From Rhodococcus sp. NBC_00297 (GTDB taxonomy: Bacteria > Actinomycetota > Actinomycetes > Mycobacteriales > Mycobacteriaceae): 64,000 nt of DNA. Positions within the stretch are counted from its first letter, which is position 1. Every line of letters starts with the position of its first letter. This document shows positions 53,549 to 62,761 of the stretch, piece after piece. The stretch is from NCBI RefSeq assembly GCF_036173065.1, contig NZ_CP108041.1, forward strand, positions 1,178,001 through 1,242,000, read 5' to 3'. A program made the translations under genes and the position numbers. Under the pieces are notes generated by a model that saw only the letters and a list, made by a program, of their open reading frames with translations, had not been told where the DNA came from and did not search any database.

Positions 53549-55120
53549 TCAGGGGCGCGAGAGAGCGCTCACGTTGTCGACGGCCGCGGGCATCGCGATG
53601 CCCGCTGCGGTCGCCAACATGCCCTCGAGGACGTTCTTGCCCATGGCGGTCTCCTTGGGGAGCTCGATGGGGTACTTGCCGTCGAAGCAGGCGGAGCACA
53701 GCCGCGTCGCGGGCTGCTCCGAGGCGGCGATCATGCCCTCGATCGAGATGTAGCCCAGCGAATCGGCGCCGATGGCCTGCCGCACGCCCTCGAGCATGCC
53801 GTCCTCGGAGTCCATGCCGTTGGCTATCAGCTCCGCCGGCGAGGCGAAGTCGATGCCGTAGAAGCAGGGCCACCGGACGGGCGGCGACGCGATCCGCACG
53901 TGGATCTCGAGCGCGCCGGCCTCCCGCAGCATCCGCACGAGCGCACGCTGGGTGTTGCCGCGGACGATGGAGTCGTCCACCACGATGAGTCGCTTCCCGC
54001 GGATGACCTCGCGGAGAGGGTTGAGCTTGAGGCGGATGCCCAGCTGGCGGATGGTCTGCGACGGCTGGATGAACGTGCGCCCGACGTAGGCGTTCTTCAT
54101 CAGGCCCTGGCCGTACGGGATGCCCGAACCCTGCGCGTACCCCACGGCGGCGGGGGTACCGGATTCCGGAACGGGGATGACCAGGTCGCCCACCGCGGGG
54201 TGTTCCTCCGCGAGGCGGCGGCCGATCTCGACGCGTGTCGAGTGGACCGAGCGGCCACCGATGACACTGTCGGGACGAGCGAGGTAGACGTACTCGAAGA
54301 TGCAGCCCTTGGGCTCGGGAGCCGCGAATCGCGACGACCGCACGCCGTCCGCGTCGATGGCGAGCAGTTCACCGGGCTCGATGTCGCGCACGAACGAGGC
54401 GCCGACGATGTCCAGGGCGGCGGTCTCGGAGGCGACGACCCAGCCGCGGTCGAGGCGACCGAGCGACAACGGGCGCACGCCGTGAGGATCACGCGCCGCG
54501 TACAGGGTGTGCTCGTCCATGAAGGTCAGGCAGAACGCGCCCTTCAGTGTGGGCAGCAGTTCCATCGCGGCCTGCTCGATGGTGCTGTCCGCTGCGCCGT
54601 GCGCGAGAAGAGCACCGACGATGTCGGAGTCCGACGTGGCACCGGTCCCACGGGGGCGGCCCATGATTCCCGCATCGCGGGCGCGCTCCGACAATTCGGC
54701 GGTGTTCACAAGGTTGCCGTTGTGGCCCAGAGCGATGCCGCTGCCGGCCGCGGTGGTGCGGAAGATGGGCTGCGCGTTCTCCCACGTCGTCGATCCGGTG
54801 GTGGAGTACCGGCAGTGCCCGATGGCGATGTGGCCGCTCATCGCGCCCAACGTCTGCTCGTCGAACACCTGGCTGACCAGGCCGAGATCCTTGAACACCA
54901 GCACCTGCGAGCCGTCGGCGACGGCGATGCCGGCAGCCTCCTGACCGCGATGCTGCAGAGCGTAGAGACCGTAATAGGTCATCTTGGCGACGTCCTCGCC
55001 CGGAGCCCACACACCGAAAACGCCGCATTCCTCGCGCGGGTCGTTCTCGTTGATGTCCAGTTCCGGACCGGATGTGTCATCGAGCAGATTCGGGCTGTGG
55101 ACCGATGGTTCACGAGTCAC
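53549..55120 (-). CDS. purF: Amidophosphoribosyltransferase
   Basis: The 523-residue enzyme performs the first committed step of purine synthesis, making phosphoribosylamine. The glutaminase cysteine is in REECGVFGVWAPGED after a propeptide that is probably cleaved. IAIGHCRYSTTGSTTWEN and the PRPP loop RLIVVDDSIVRGNTQ are conserved, and the Fe-S cysteines lie in KGCIFEY, WPCFYG and LCSACF, marking the Bacillus-type enzyme. GTG at 55120 after AAGGAGAG. The ASCH-like gene starts seven bases downstream. Confidence 0.96.
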   Translation of the reverse strand: MTREPSVHSPNLLDDTSGPELDINENDPREECGVFGVWAPGEDVAKMTYYGLYALQHRGQEAAGIAVADGSQVLVFKDLGLVSQVFDEQTLGAMSGHIAIGHCRYSTTGSTTWENAQPIFRTTAAGSGIALGHNGNLVNTAELSERARDAGIMGRPRGTGATSDSDIVGALLAHGAADSTIEQAAMELLPTLKGAFCLTFMDEHTLYAARDPHGVRPLSLGRLDRGWVVASETAALDIVGASFVRDIEPGELLAIDADGVRSSRFAAPEPKGCIFEYVYLARPDSVIGGRSVHSTRVEIGRRLAEEHPAVGDLVIPVPESGTPAAVGYAQGSGIPYGQGLMKNAYVGRTFIQPSQTIRQLGIRLKLNPLREVIRGKRLIVVDDSIVRGNTQRALVRMLREAGALEIHVRIASPPVRWPCFYGIDFASPAELIANGMDSEDGMLEGVRQAIGADSLGYISIEGMIAASEQPATRLCSACFDGKYPIELPKETAMGKNVLEGMLATAAGIAMPAAVDNVSALSRP

Positions 55121-55283
55121 GACGCGCTCTCCTTGACTACGGCGAGGGGTGGGGTGCAGAAGATGCGCTGCACACACACTGCGTGAGTCTACGGCCATCA
55201 CGACCTCGAACCAGCCCCCGGCGGCAATCCATACCGCCGCTCGGTGTGATCCCCGACTCGTTCATCGGTGCCATGATGGATGC

Positions 55284-55799
55284 ATGGCCAGCAGACTCCC
55301 GTACGGCGTGACCCCCGAACAGCCCGGCGAGGGCCAGGAATCGGTGTGGGACTACCCCCGACCGCCCGCACTCGAAGCGTCGGACAAGCGACTCGTCGTC
55401 CGTTTCGGGAACGTGGTCGTCGCCGACAGCACGTCCGCGTACCGGGTGCTCGAGACCAGCCACCCGCCCACCTGGTACATCCCTCGCGCCGACATCGACG
55501 AGAGCCGACTCCGCCGATCCGGTGCCCGATCCACGATGTGCGAATGGAAGGGTTCGGCGACGTACTGGGACATCCTCGGCGAGGACGGCGCCGTCCTCGA
55601 GGCCGGCGGATGGAGCTACGAGAACCCCACTCCGTCGTTCGTTCCCATTGCCGGCGCGCTCTCCTTCTCCCCCGTCTCGTTGACGTGCGAGCTCGACGGC
55701 GAAGTCGCACGTGCGCAGGAGGGCGGCTTCTATGCCGGCTGGATCACCCGCGACGTCGTCGGGCCGTTCAAGGGCATCGCCGGGAGTTGGGGCTGGTAG
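55284..55799 (+). CDS. DUF427 protein
   Basis: The 171-residue protein is a DUF427 member: RLVVRFGNVVVADSTSAYRV, HPPTWYIPRADI, CEWKGSATYWDI and PVSLTCELDGE are characteristic. The YIP/CEWKG residues form a cradle of unknown ligand. The start at ATG 55284 was chosen because the upstream codons are out of frame. Its TAG overlaps the next gene by one base. Divergent from purF. Confidence 0.87.
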   Translation: MASRLPYGVTPEQPGEGQESVWDYPRPPALEASDKRLVVRFGNVVVADSTSAYRVLETSHPPTWYIPRADIDESRLRRSGARSTMCEWKGSATYWDILGEDGAVLEAGGWSYENPTPSFVPIAGALSFSPVSLTCELDGEVARAQEGGFYAGWITRDVVGPFKGIAGSWGW

Positions 55800-56122
55800 T
55801 GGCCGAGAAGAACTTCTACAGCCACTCCGACGCGGCCGAGAAGTCCCGCCGCGACAAGGCCGTCGCTCTCGCTCGGTACTTGTGGGACCGCGACATCTCC
55901 GCAGACGACCTCGCGGCGATGGCCGCGGACGTCCGCCGCAAGGTGGCCCGAGCCGCGGACATCAACCCGCCCAGCTCCGACGAGACGTGGACGGTGGTCT
56001 CGACGCTGTTGCGCGAGAAGGCCGAGTGGGCGCGCGATCACCCCGATCACGACGCGGCCCGCCGAGCGCACTCGGACGAGAAGATCCTGTGGGTCAAACC
56101 GCCGGTGCAGCCCTGGCGGTGA
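55799..56122 (+). CDS. Hypothetical helical protein
   Basis: The 107-residue hydrophilic protein looks largely alpha-helical (AEKSRRDKAVALARYLWDRD, DLAAMAADVRRKVARAADI, VVSTLLREKAEWARDHPDH) with no cysteine and no membrane segment. GTG overlaps the DUF427 stop by one base, so the two genes are coupled. No known family recognised. It faces the end of the SCP-like gene. Confidence 0.65.
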   Translation: MAEKNFYSHSDAAEKSRRDKAVALARYLWDRDISADDLAAMAADVRRKVARAADINPPSSDETWTVVSTLLREKAEWARDHPDHDAARRAHSDEKILWVKPPVQPWR

Positions 56123-56125
56123 GAG

Positions 56126-56512
56126 TCAGATGCGCACGAGCGGAAGCCAGTGCGCCACCTCGCCGGCGCGGCCACCCGAGGCCGTGACGCCCGCTCCGCG
56201 CACGGCGTCCTCGAACGCCACGCGCCCCGTCACCATCAACAGCCATGTCCGCGGGTCGCATTCGACGACGTTGGGGGGCGTACCGCGGGTGTGACGCGGT
56301 CCGACGATGCACTGCACCGCGACGAACGGCGGCACGCGCACCTCGACACTCGACCCCGGTGCCGTCTGCTCGATGGTGCGCGCACTGAGACGCACCGCGG
56401 CGGCGAGATCGGCGCGCGGCGGCTTCGGGAGGTTCGGATCGTCGAGCCATGCCGATACTGCTTGGAGGGACGAGCGGAGTTCGGCCGGGTCGACGGGTTT
56501 CGAGGGTGCCAC
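56126..56512 (-). CDS. SCP2-like (sterol carrier) family protein
   Basis: The 128-residue protein resembles the bacterial SCP ortholog family at the Rv0807 position: [63 protein letters not shown] and [14 protein letters not shown] take the GTG at 56512 because it gives the length usual for Rv0807; an upstream GTG at 56560 would add 16 residues. Likely binds a lipid or small acyl molecule; role unknown. Confidence 0.75.
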   Translation of the reverse strand: MAPSKPVDPAELRSSLQAVSAWLDDPNLPKPPRADLAAAVRLSARTIEQTAPGSSVEVRVPPFVAVQCIVGPRHTRGTPPNVVECDPRTWLLMVTGRVAFEDAVRGAGVTASGGRAGEVAHWLPLVRI

Positions 56513-56677
56513 GCCGTTCAGTGTCTCACCGAGCGCGGTGTGCCCCGAGGCGTGCCTCACAGTCCAGAAGTCGCCCGGATCGACGGGATCCCGTCGATTC
56601 GTGAGAGTTGCGGATGCTGAGGCACGGTCTGATCAACGAGGACCGCCACTGTCCGCGATGGACGCTTCACTGTCTCC

Positions 56678-57091
56678 ATGACACCGAACCTCTATCAAGG
56701 ATCGACCATCGACCACCTCAACGTGACGGTCACGGACGTCGACCGCTCACTCGAGATCTACGTGCCGGCTCTCGGCGTGCTCGGGATCGAGAAGCTGCTC
56801 GACTTCACCGGCGGGCCGGACGACGACTACGTCCGCATGGTCGGATTCGGCAGTGGCCGCAAGCCGTTCTTCTGGCTCGTCCAGGGAACCACCGTCGATC
56901 CCGAACTACACGTGGCGTTCTCGGCACCCACCCGTGACGTCGTCCGGGAGTTTCACGCCGCGGCCCTTGCGGCGGGCGCACGGGACAAGCTGTCTCCGCG
57001 CGTCTGCCCCGAGTACCACGAGAACTACTTCGGTGGCTTCGTGTACGACCCCGACGGCCTCAACCTCGAGGCGGTCTGTCACCTCGAGTAG
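56678..57091 (+). CDS. VOC-family (glyoxalase/bleomycin-resistance-like) protein
   Basis: The 137-residue protein has the VOC fold: STIDHLNVTVTDVDRSLEIYV, FFWLVQGTTVDPELHVAF and GFVYDPDGLNLEAVCHLE. The histidines H14 and H78 and the final glutamate are in metal-ligand positions typical of the superfamily. Activity unknown. Its last 32 bases overlap the end of the convergent CPBP gene. Confidence 0.87.
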   Translation: MTPNLYQGSTIDHLNVTVTDVDRSLEIYVPALGVLGIEKLLDFTGGPDDDYVRMVGFGSGRKPFFWLVQGTTVDPELHVAFSAPTRDVVREFHAAALAAGARDKLSPRVCPEYHENYFGGFVYDPDGLNLEAVCHLE

Positions 57092-57410
57092 AGCGCCACC
57101 ACGTCGATGCGATAGCACCGACCGAGTTGGCGGCCCAGTGCAGTGCCATGGGCGTCAGAATGGTGCCGGTTCGCCGCTTCGACTCGACGAACAGTGCGCC
57201 GGCCGCCCCGGTGAACAGGACGACGGGCACCGACCTGCCCGAGTCGTACCAGTGCCAGACCCCGAATGCCGTGGAGCCGACCACCAGTGCGGCACGGGGA
57301 CCCACCACGGCGGTGGCCACGGTGTCGACGACGCCGCGGAACAGGAATTCCTCGGGTAGCACTGTCCCGATGGGGATGTCGAACAGCACCCATCGGGCCA
57401 GTCCGGTCAC
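57060..57410 (-). CDS. Minimal CPBP-family intramembrane metalloprotease
   Basis: The 116-residue protein starts GTG at 57410, overlapping the upstream hydrolase stop by four bases (GTGA). It contains all three CPBP (Abi, Rce1-like) motifs: EEFLFRG with E20/E21 and R25, FGVWH with H53, and HWAAN with H91 and N95. Members usually have several extra N-terminal helices; these are missing, and the frame upstream of the GTG does not encode them. It may be a truncated but still complete catalytic core, or a remnant. Overlaps the VOC gene end. Confidence 0.65.
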   Translation of the reverse strand: MTGLARWVLFDIPIGTVLPEEFLFRGVVDTVATAVVGPRAALVVGSTAFGVWHWYDSGRSVPVVLFTGAAGALFVESKRRTGTILTPMALHWAANSVGAIASTWWRSTRGDRPPRG

Positions 57411-59200
57411 TTCTCGGGACCGTCGGCGTCGGCGTACTCGTTCATGACGACGCGGATGCGTTCGGTGTCGGCCTGCGTCCACCCGTCGGGGGCGGCCACA
57501 GCGGCGAAGCCGTCGAGCACCGTCGTCCCGTAGTTGTGGCCGTGCCCGTCCGGCACGCCGGCCGCGTTCGTGAGGTCGGCACTCACCTGCCAGAAGGTGA
57601 CGAACGGGAACCACCGCATGCTGGGCAGTCGGTCGTACCCGGGCGGCTCGGCGAGCCAATCCGGACGCTGGAAGATCAGATCCGGCGTCCACCACACGAT
57701 GGGGTCGGACGGGTGCTGGATGTACAGCACGCGCGGGTAGGGCCAGTCCCCGCTCAGCGCCTCGACGTCACGGGTGCTGTCGGCGAACCGCATCAGCAGT
57801 CCGCCGGCGTAGACGGGTTCCACCTCGGTGGTTCCCGGATCGCGTCGGCTGACGTAGGTGTCCCAGATGCGATTGGAGTTCGGCGGGCCCACCCACAGCA
57901 CTCCGTCGACGGTGTCCCGGATGTCGGCGATGTCCGCGAACGCGCCTTCGCCGGCCTGGGTTCCGAGACTCTCGCCGTAGACGTAGAACTTGGGCCTGGT
58001 CGCCTCGGGCTCCTGCTCCCATCGCTGGTGCACGGTGTCGATGAGCAACTTCCCCGCGGCCGCCGCCTTCTCGCGATCGGCGAGGAAGGAGATCCAACTC
58101 GGAAGGTACGAGTACTGGGACGCCACGAGCGCGACGTCCCCGTCGTACATCAGTTCCACGGCCCGAGCTGCGGTGGGATTGACCCACCCGGTTCCCGTGG
58201 TCGGGATGACGACGATGGCCTTGCGGGAGAACGCATCGGTTCGATCGAGTTCGCGTACCAGGAGATTCATGCGCTCCTCGTCCGTCTCCGCGCTCTCGAG
58301 TCCCACGTACGCGCGGATCGCCTCCATGCCCGTGCGGCCGGTCGCTCGGGTCATCTCGTCGGCCGACAACCCACCCGAGACGAAGTTCCGGCCCTCGAAT
58401 CCCAGTGTGTCCCAGTCCACGAGCGAACCGGTACCACCGGAACGCTCGGGCACCGTCGGCTGTTCGGCACCCTCACGCGTGTTGCTGTTCTGAGTGCTGA
58501 AGACCGAGTTGGCGACGGTCATGGTGCCGCGCAACAGCACACCCTGCACCAGTGTGACGAGCACCGTCAAGACGAGGAGGAACCCCACGAGGTTGGCAAC
58601 CCACTGCGGGAGTCGGATCAGACGCAGGATCGAGCGCACGACGAAGCGGCGGATGTCCCGGATGACCCGCCACAGTCCGATGAGCGCGGCGCACACCGCG
58701 AAACTGATGATGCCGGTGCGGATGAACCCCGTGGACGTGAGCCCCTCGGCGCCCATGAGCGCGGCGAGCTGACGCTGCCAGTCCGCAGAGGCGTAGAGCA
58801 TGACCGCTCCGGCGACGGTCGCGATCACCGGGACAGCGACCAGGAGTGCGCGCTCCACGCGGATCGGCAGCGGCCACCACGGCTGCTGACGAAGCACCGT
58901 GCGCAGGAGAATCCAGCCGACAGCGACGCCCACCCCGTACCCGATGGCCGCGGTGATGCCGCTGACGATGCCCTGGAACAGCCAGCCGCGTGGCAGCAGT
59001 GACGGCGTCAGCGACCAGCAGAAGAACAGGGCGCCGAACGCGATGCCGGTGACGTCGAGCCGCAGCAGACCCCACGCCCAGATCCACGCGGGGTGCTTGC
59101 GCACCGTGCGGGTCGCCGAGCTCAGGACGTACGCCGGCAGTTCCTCGAAACTGTGGGGGCGCTGCAGTTCGTCCGACGACCGAGTATCGGTGTCGGTCAT
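57407..59200 (-). CDS. Membrane-anchored alpha/beta hydrolase (Abhydrolase_9)
   Basis: The 597-residue protein has an N-terminal membrane part with five or more helices (about 45-230) and a C-terminal alpha/beta-hydrolase domain with nucleophile in VYGESLGTQAGEGAF. The segments GFEGRNFVSGG and VIPTTGTGWVNPTAARAVEL mark PF10081 (DUF2319). The substrate is unknown, perhaps lipid or cell-wall ester. Its end is coupled to the CPBP protease gene. Confidence 0.87.
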   Translation of the reverse strand: MTDTDTRSSDELQRPHSFEELPAYVLSSATRTVRKHPAWIWAWGLLRLDVTGIAFGALFFCWSLTPSLLPRGWLFQGIVSGITAAIGYGVGVAVGWILLRTVLRQQPWWPLPIRVERALLVAVPVIATVAGAVMLYASADWQRQLAALMGAEGLTSTGFIRTGIISFAVCAALIGLWRVIRDIRRFVVRSILRLIRLPQWVANLVGFLLVLTVLVTLVQGVLLRGTMTVANSVFSTQNSNTREGAEQPTVPERSGGTGSLVDWDTLGFEGRNFVSGGLSADEMTRATGRTGMEAIRAYVGLESAETDEERMNLLVRELDRTDAFSRKAIVVIPTTGTGWVNPTAARAVELMYDGDVALVASQYSYLPSWISFLADREKAAAAGKLLIDTVHQRWEQEPEATRPKFYVYGESLGTQAGEGAFADIADIRDTVDGVLWVGPPNSNRIWDTYVSRRDPGTTEVEPVYAGGLLMRFADSTRDVEALSGDWPYPRVLYIQHPSDPIVWWTPDLIFQRPDWLAEPPGYDRLPSMRWFPFVTFWQVSADLTNAAGVPDGHGHNYGTTVLDGFAAVAAPDGWTQADTERIRVVMNEYADADGPEK

Positions 59201-59228
59201 CGGACGGTGCCGGTGCCGGGAAGGTCGG

Positions 59229-61538
59229 TCAGCCGAAGAGCGCCGGAAGCGTCCCCTCGTACGCCTCGCGGAGTTCGGTCAACGGGACACTGAACAGTCC
59301 CTGGAACTCCACCTCGTCCGACCCTTCGTCGGCCACCCCGATACGCGTCCATGGCATCCCCCTCGCGCTGCACATCCCCGTGAACCTGGTCTCCTCGGTC
59401 CGAGGGACAGCAACGAGTACCCGCCCGGACGATTCCGAGAACAAGGTGACGAAAGGATCTGTTCCTTCGGGCGGCAGAATGCGGCACCCGGTCTCGCCGG
59501 CGAGCGCGACCTCGACGACGGTCTGCGCGAGCCCGCCCTCGGAGAGGTCGTGCGCCGCGGTGACCAGACCGTCGCGGCTCGACGCCGTGAGGATGTCGGC
59601 CAGCAACTGCTCGCGAGCCAGATCCACCTGCGGCGGAACACCACCGAGATGGTCGTGGACGACCTGGGCCCAGATCGAGCCGTCCAATTCGTCGTGCGTG
59701 TCACCCAACAGGATCAGGGTCTCGCCCGGCTCCAGGCCGATGCCCGTGGGGATGCGGCGGTGGACGTCGTCGAGGACACCCAGCACACCCACCACCGGGG
59801 TCGGCAGGATCGGCGTCGACCCGGTCTGGTTGTAGAAACTGACGTTTCCGCCGGTGACCGGAATGCCCAGTTGCACACAGCCGTCCGCCAGGCCGCGTAC
59901 CGCCTGCTGGAACTGCCACATGACACCCGGATCCTCGGGCGACCCGAAGTTCAGGCAGTTGGTGACGGCTTTCGGCGTGGCGCCCGTCGTCGCGACGTTG
60001 CGGAACGCCTCGGCCAGCGCCAGCTGCGCACCACGGTACGGATCCAGCGCGGTGTACCGGCCGGACGCATCGGTCGCGAGAGCGATTCCGCGGCCGGTCT
60101 TCTCGTCGATGCGCACCACACCGGCATCGGCGTGCTCGGCGAGCACGGTGTTGCCGCGGACGTACCGGTCGTACTGCTCGGTGATGAGCCGCCGACTGCA
60201 GAGCTGGGGGGAGGAGATCATCTGCAGCAGGGTCTCGCGCAGTTCCACACCTGTGGCCGGACGGGGCAGACCCTCGGTGGTGTTCGCCTCCAGGGCATCC
60301 TGGCTCGCGGGCCGCTGCACGGGACGCTCGTAGACGGGACCGTCGTGGGCCACCGTCTTGGGCGGCACGTCGACGACGACGTCGCCGTGCCAGGTGATCT
60401 CGAGATGCTCACCGTCCGTGACCTCGCCGATGTCGGTCGCCAGCACGTCCCACTTGGCGCACACCGCCATGAAGGCGTCGACGTTCTCCGGTGCCACCAC
60501 GGCGCACATGCGTTCCTGCGACTCGCTGGACAGCACCTCCGCCGGCGTCATCCCGGTCGCACGCAGCGGAACCCGATCCAGGGCGATGTGCATACCGCCG
60601 TCACCCGCCGAAGCGAGCTCGGAGGTGGCACAGGACAATCCGGCACCGCCGAGGTCCTGGATACCGACCACGAGCTTCTGCTGGTAGAGCTCGAGGCAGC
60701 ACTCGATGAGAACCTTCTCGGTGAACGGGTCGCCCACCTGCACCGCGGGGAGCTTGCGTCGGCCCTGCTTCTCGTCGAACGTCTCGGACGCCAGCACCGA
60801 CACGCCGCCGATCCCGTCGAGGCCCGTGCGCGCACCGAACAGGATGATCTTGTTGCCCGAGCCCGACGCGAACGCCAGGTGCAGATCCTCGGTACGCATC
60901 ACTCCGGCGCACAGCGCGTTGAGCAACGGGTTGCCGGCGTAGGACGCGTCGAACACCGTCTCGCCGCCCACGTTCGGGAGCCCGAGTGAGTTTCCGTAAC
61001 CGCCGACGCCGCGCACGATGCCCTCGAGCACCCGGCGCGTGTCCGGAGCATCAGCCGCACCGAAACGCAACTGGTCCATCACCGCGATCGGACGAGCACC
61101 CATGGCCATGATGTCGCGCACGATGCCGCCGACGCCGGTGGCCGCACCCTGGTACGGCTCGATGTACGACGGATGGTTGTGGCTCTCCACCTTGAAGGTG
61201 ACAGCCCACCCGTCGCCGACGTCGACCACGCCCGCGTTCTCACCGATTCCGGCGAGCATCCCGGACCGCATCTCGTCCGTCGTCGTCTCGCCGAAGTACT
61301 TGAGGTGCACCTTCGACGACTTGTACGAGCAGTGCTCGCTCCACATCACCGAGTACATCGCCAACTCGGCGTCCGTCGGACGGCGGCCGAGGATCTCCCG
61401 GATGCGGGCGTACTCGTCCTCCTTCAGACCCAACTCCGCCCACGGCTGAGCGACATCGGGCGACCCGGCCGCAGCGGAGACGGTGTCGACCGGAGGGGTG
61501 GGGAGGGCGTCGACCTGAGGAGTGGACTCGACAGACAC
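59229..61538 (-). CDS. purL: Phosphoribosylformylglycinamidine synthase subunit PurL
   Basis: The 769-residue enzyme, of the small type that works with PurQ and PurS, converts FGAR to FGAM. Conserved motifs include [22 protein letters not shown], the ATP loop [20 protein letters not shown] and [11 protein letters not shown] at 61538. The partner genes purQ and purS are not in this window. Faces a small repeat region upstream. Confidence 0.96.
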   Translation of the reverse strand: MSVESTPQVDALPTPPVDTVSAAAGSPDVAQPWAELGLKEDEYARIREILGRRPTDAELAMYSVMWSEHCSYKSSKVHLKYFGETTTDEMRSGMLAGIGENAGVVDVGDGWAVTFKVESHNHPSYIEPYQGAATGVGGIVRDIMAMGARPIAVMDQLRFGAADAPDTRRVLEGIVRGVGGYGNSLGLPNVGGETVFDASYAGNPLLNALCAGVMRTEDLHLAFASGSGNKIILFGARTGLDGIGGVSVLASETFDEKQGRRKLPAVQVGDPFTEKVLIECCLELYQQKLVVGIQDLGGAGLSCATSELASAGDGGMHIALDRVPLRATGMTPAEVLSSESQERMCAVVAPENVDAFMAVCAKWDVLATDIGEVTDGEHLEITWHGDVVVDVPPKTVAHDGPVYERPVQRPASQDALEANTTEGLPRPATGVELRETLLQMISSPQLCSRRLITEQYDRYVRGNTVLAEHADAGVVRIDEKTGRGIALATDASGRYTALDPYRGAQLALAEAFRNVATTGATPKAVTNCLNFGSPEDPGVMWQFQQAVRGLADGCVQLGIPVTGGNVSFYNQTGSTPILPTPVVGVLGVLDDVHRRIPTGIGLEPGETLILLGDTHDELDGSIWAQVVHDHLGGVPPQVDLAREQLLADILTASSRDGLVTAAHDLSEGGLAQTVVEVALAGETGCRILPPEGTDPFVTLFSESSGRVLVAVPRTEETRFTGMCSARGMPWTRIGVADEGSDEVEFQGLFSVPLTELREAYEGTLPALFG

Positions 61539-61602
61539 GGTGGATGGGGTCCTTCCCTCGGCAGAATGTCGAGGTCATTCTATGTGCAGGACCCGACACC
61601 GT

Positions 61603-61695
61603 CCGACCGGCCTCCGGCCTGCCCGTTCGTCAGCCCCGACCGGCCTCCGGCCTGCCCGCTCGTCAGCCCCGACCGGCCTCCGGCCTGCCCGCTAG
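61603..61695. repeat. 33-bp tandem repeat, 2.8 copies
   Basis: Units starting at 61603, 61636 and 61669 begin CCGACCGGCCTCCGGCCTG and continue CCCG-T/C-TCGTCAGC. Each unit has a small GGCC-TCC-GGCC hairpin. The array lies between purL and the end of the DHFR-like gene, whose stop codon is inside the third copy. Period of exactly 33 suggests slipped duplication; it may act in termination. Confidence 0.85.
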
Positions 61696-62243
61696 TCCCC
61701 CTTGACGGCGTAGTCGACGACCACGTTGCCCTTGCTCGTGACGAGGGAGTTGGTCAGGACGAGACGAGTGAGCGGATCCCCCGGCTCGAACAGGTGCCGG
61801 CCCTTGCCCACGACGACGGGGTGCGTCATCAGGGTCAGGGTGTCGAGCACACCGGCCAGGAAGAGCTGGCGGACCAGAGAGACGCCGCCCACCAGCGCGA
61901 TGTCGCCACCGTCGGCCTGCTTGAGTCGACGCACGAACTCCACCGGATCGCCGTCGATGAGCGTCGAGTTCTGCCATGCGAGATCTCCGGTGAGCGTGCG
62001 TGAGGCGACGAACTTCTCCACCGGATTGATGAAGCCGGCGAAGGGGTCGTCCGCCCCCGCGTTGCCGAAGTGATCCGACCACGACTCGTAGGCGACCCGA
62101 CCCATGACGGCGGTGGTGGTCCTGCTCATGAACCCGCCCATGGACTGGCCGAGTTCGTCGTCGAAACTGTCGAACTGCCACTGGTCGGGAGCCTCGACCA
62201 CACCGTCCACCGAGTGGAAGAGCCCTGCCGTCACCGCACGCAT
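61692..62243 (-). CDS. Dihydrofolate-reductase-family protein (RibD C-terminal domain)
   Basis: The 183-residue protein has the RibD_C/DHFR-like fold: TAGLFHSVDGVVEAPDQWQF, TTAVMGRVAYESW, GDIALVGGVSLVRQLFLAGVLD and MTHPVVVGKGRHLFEPG. NADPH-dependent reductase activity is likely, but the substrate is unknown; the group is often linked to small-molecule or resistance metabolism. The stop lies inside the tandem repeat. Confidence 0.87.
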   Translation of the reverse strand: MRAVTAGLFHSVDGVVEAPDQWQFDSFDDELGQSMGGFMSRTTTAVMGRVAYESWSDHFGNAGADDPFAGFINPVEKFVASRTLTGDLAWQNSTLIDGDPVEFVRRLKQADGGDIALVGGVSLVRQLFLAGVLDTLTLMTHPVVVGKGRHLFEPGDPLTRLVLTNSLVTSKGNVVVDYAVKGD

Positions 62244-62319
62244 CGTGTACCGCCCTCGTGAAGAACCGGCGCCGATCGCCGATCACTGCGGGACAGACCA
62301 TGCCAGACGCCGGAACTCA

Positions 62320-62542
62320 TCACCCGTCGTTCGCCGCGGACTCGATCCAGTCCGTCGCCGCGTCCGTCAGCTCGGACGACCCGTCGACGGACTCACCGGC
62401 CCACCAACGACGGGTCGGTGAGATCGCCGTTCACGCGCAGCACGTCGTCCTTCACGGCGGACGGGAGCGGCTCACCGTTGTGCTCGACCAGCCAGTCCCG
62501 AGTCTCGGCCGTGACGGCCGGCCACCACTGCGCGATCTCCAT
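62320..62542 (-). pseudogene. Small hypothetical gene split by a one-base frameshift
   Basis: The ATG at 62542 gives MEIAQWWPAVTAETRDWLVE and stops after 49 codons at 62393. One base later the other frame continues with AGESVDGSSELTDAATDWIE and ends SAANDG, the composition and ending expected of one protein. Removing one G from the GGG at the junction would join them into 73 residues. It may be a true frameshift or a sequence error. The family is a short actinobacterial protein I cannot name with confidence. The flanks 62244-62319 and 62543-62761 hold nothing else I can support. Confidence 0.5.
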
Positions 62543-62761
62543 CCCGCCAGTCTCCCCCGCCGGGCCCTGTACGGCAGCAGGATTCGTCGGCCGCGTCGAC
62601 GGGGTTCCCGTACCACCACGCGGCCCGCGCGCACCGCCCGGTGCAGCGCGCATCCCGTAGCGTGCGCTGACCATCGCGCGCACCGCCCGGCGGCGGCATC
62701 GGATCGACAGGCGGCCCAACGGCCAGGATGCAACCGGCACTCAGCGCAGCCCGACCCAGCG

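Noticed and set aside
51374..55186. A 1270-codon open frame on the plus strand
   Set aside because: It runs antisense through the binding-protein, ASCH-like and purF genes, whose products are clearly recognisable. Long antisense frames are a known effect of GC-rich codon use.
57411..57695. Longer CPBP protein starting near 57695
   Set aside because: The upstream part of this frame is an Arg-rich shadow of the hydrolase gene with no membrane helices; the GTGA overlap at 57410 is a better start.
61603..61695. CRISPR array
   Set aside because: The copies are directly adjacent with no spacers between them, and no cas gene is in the window.
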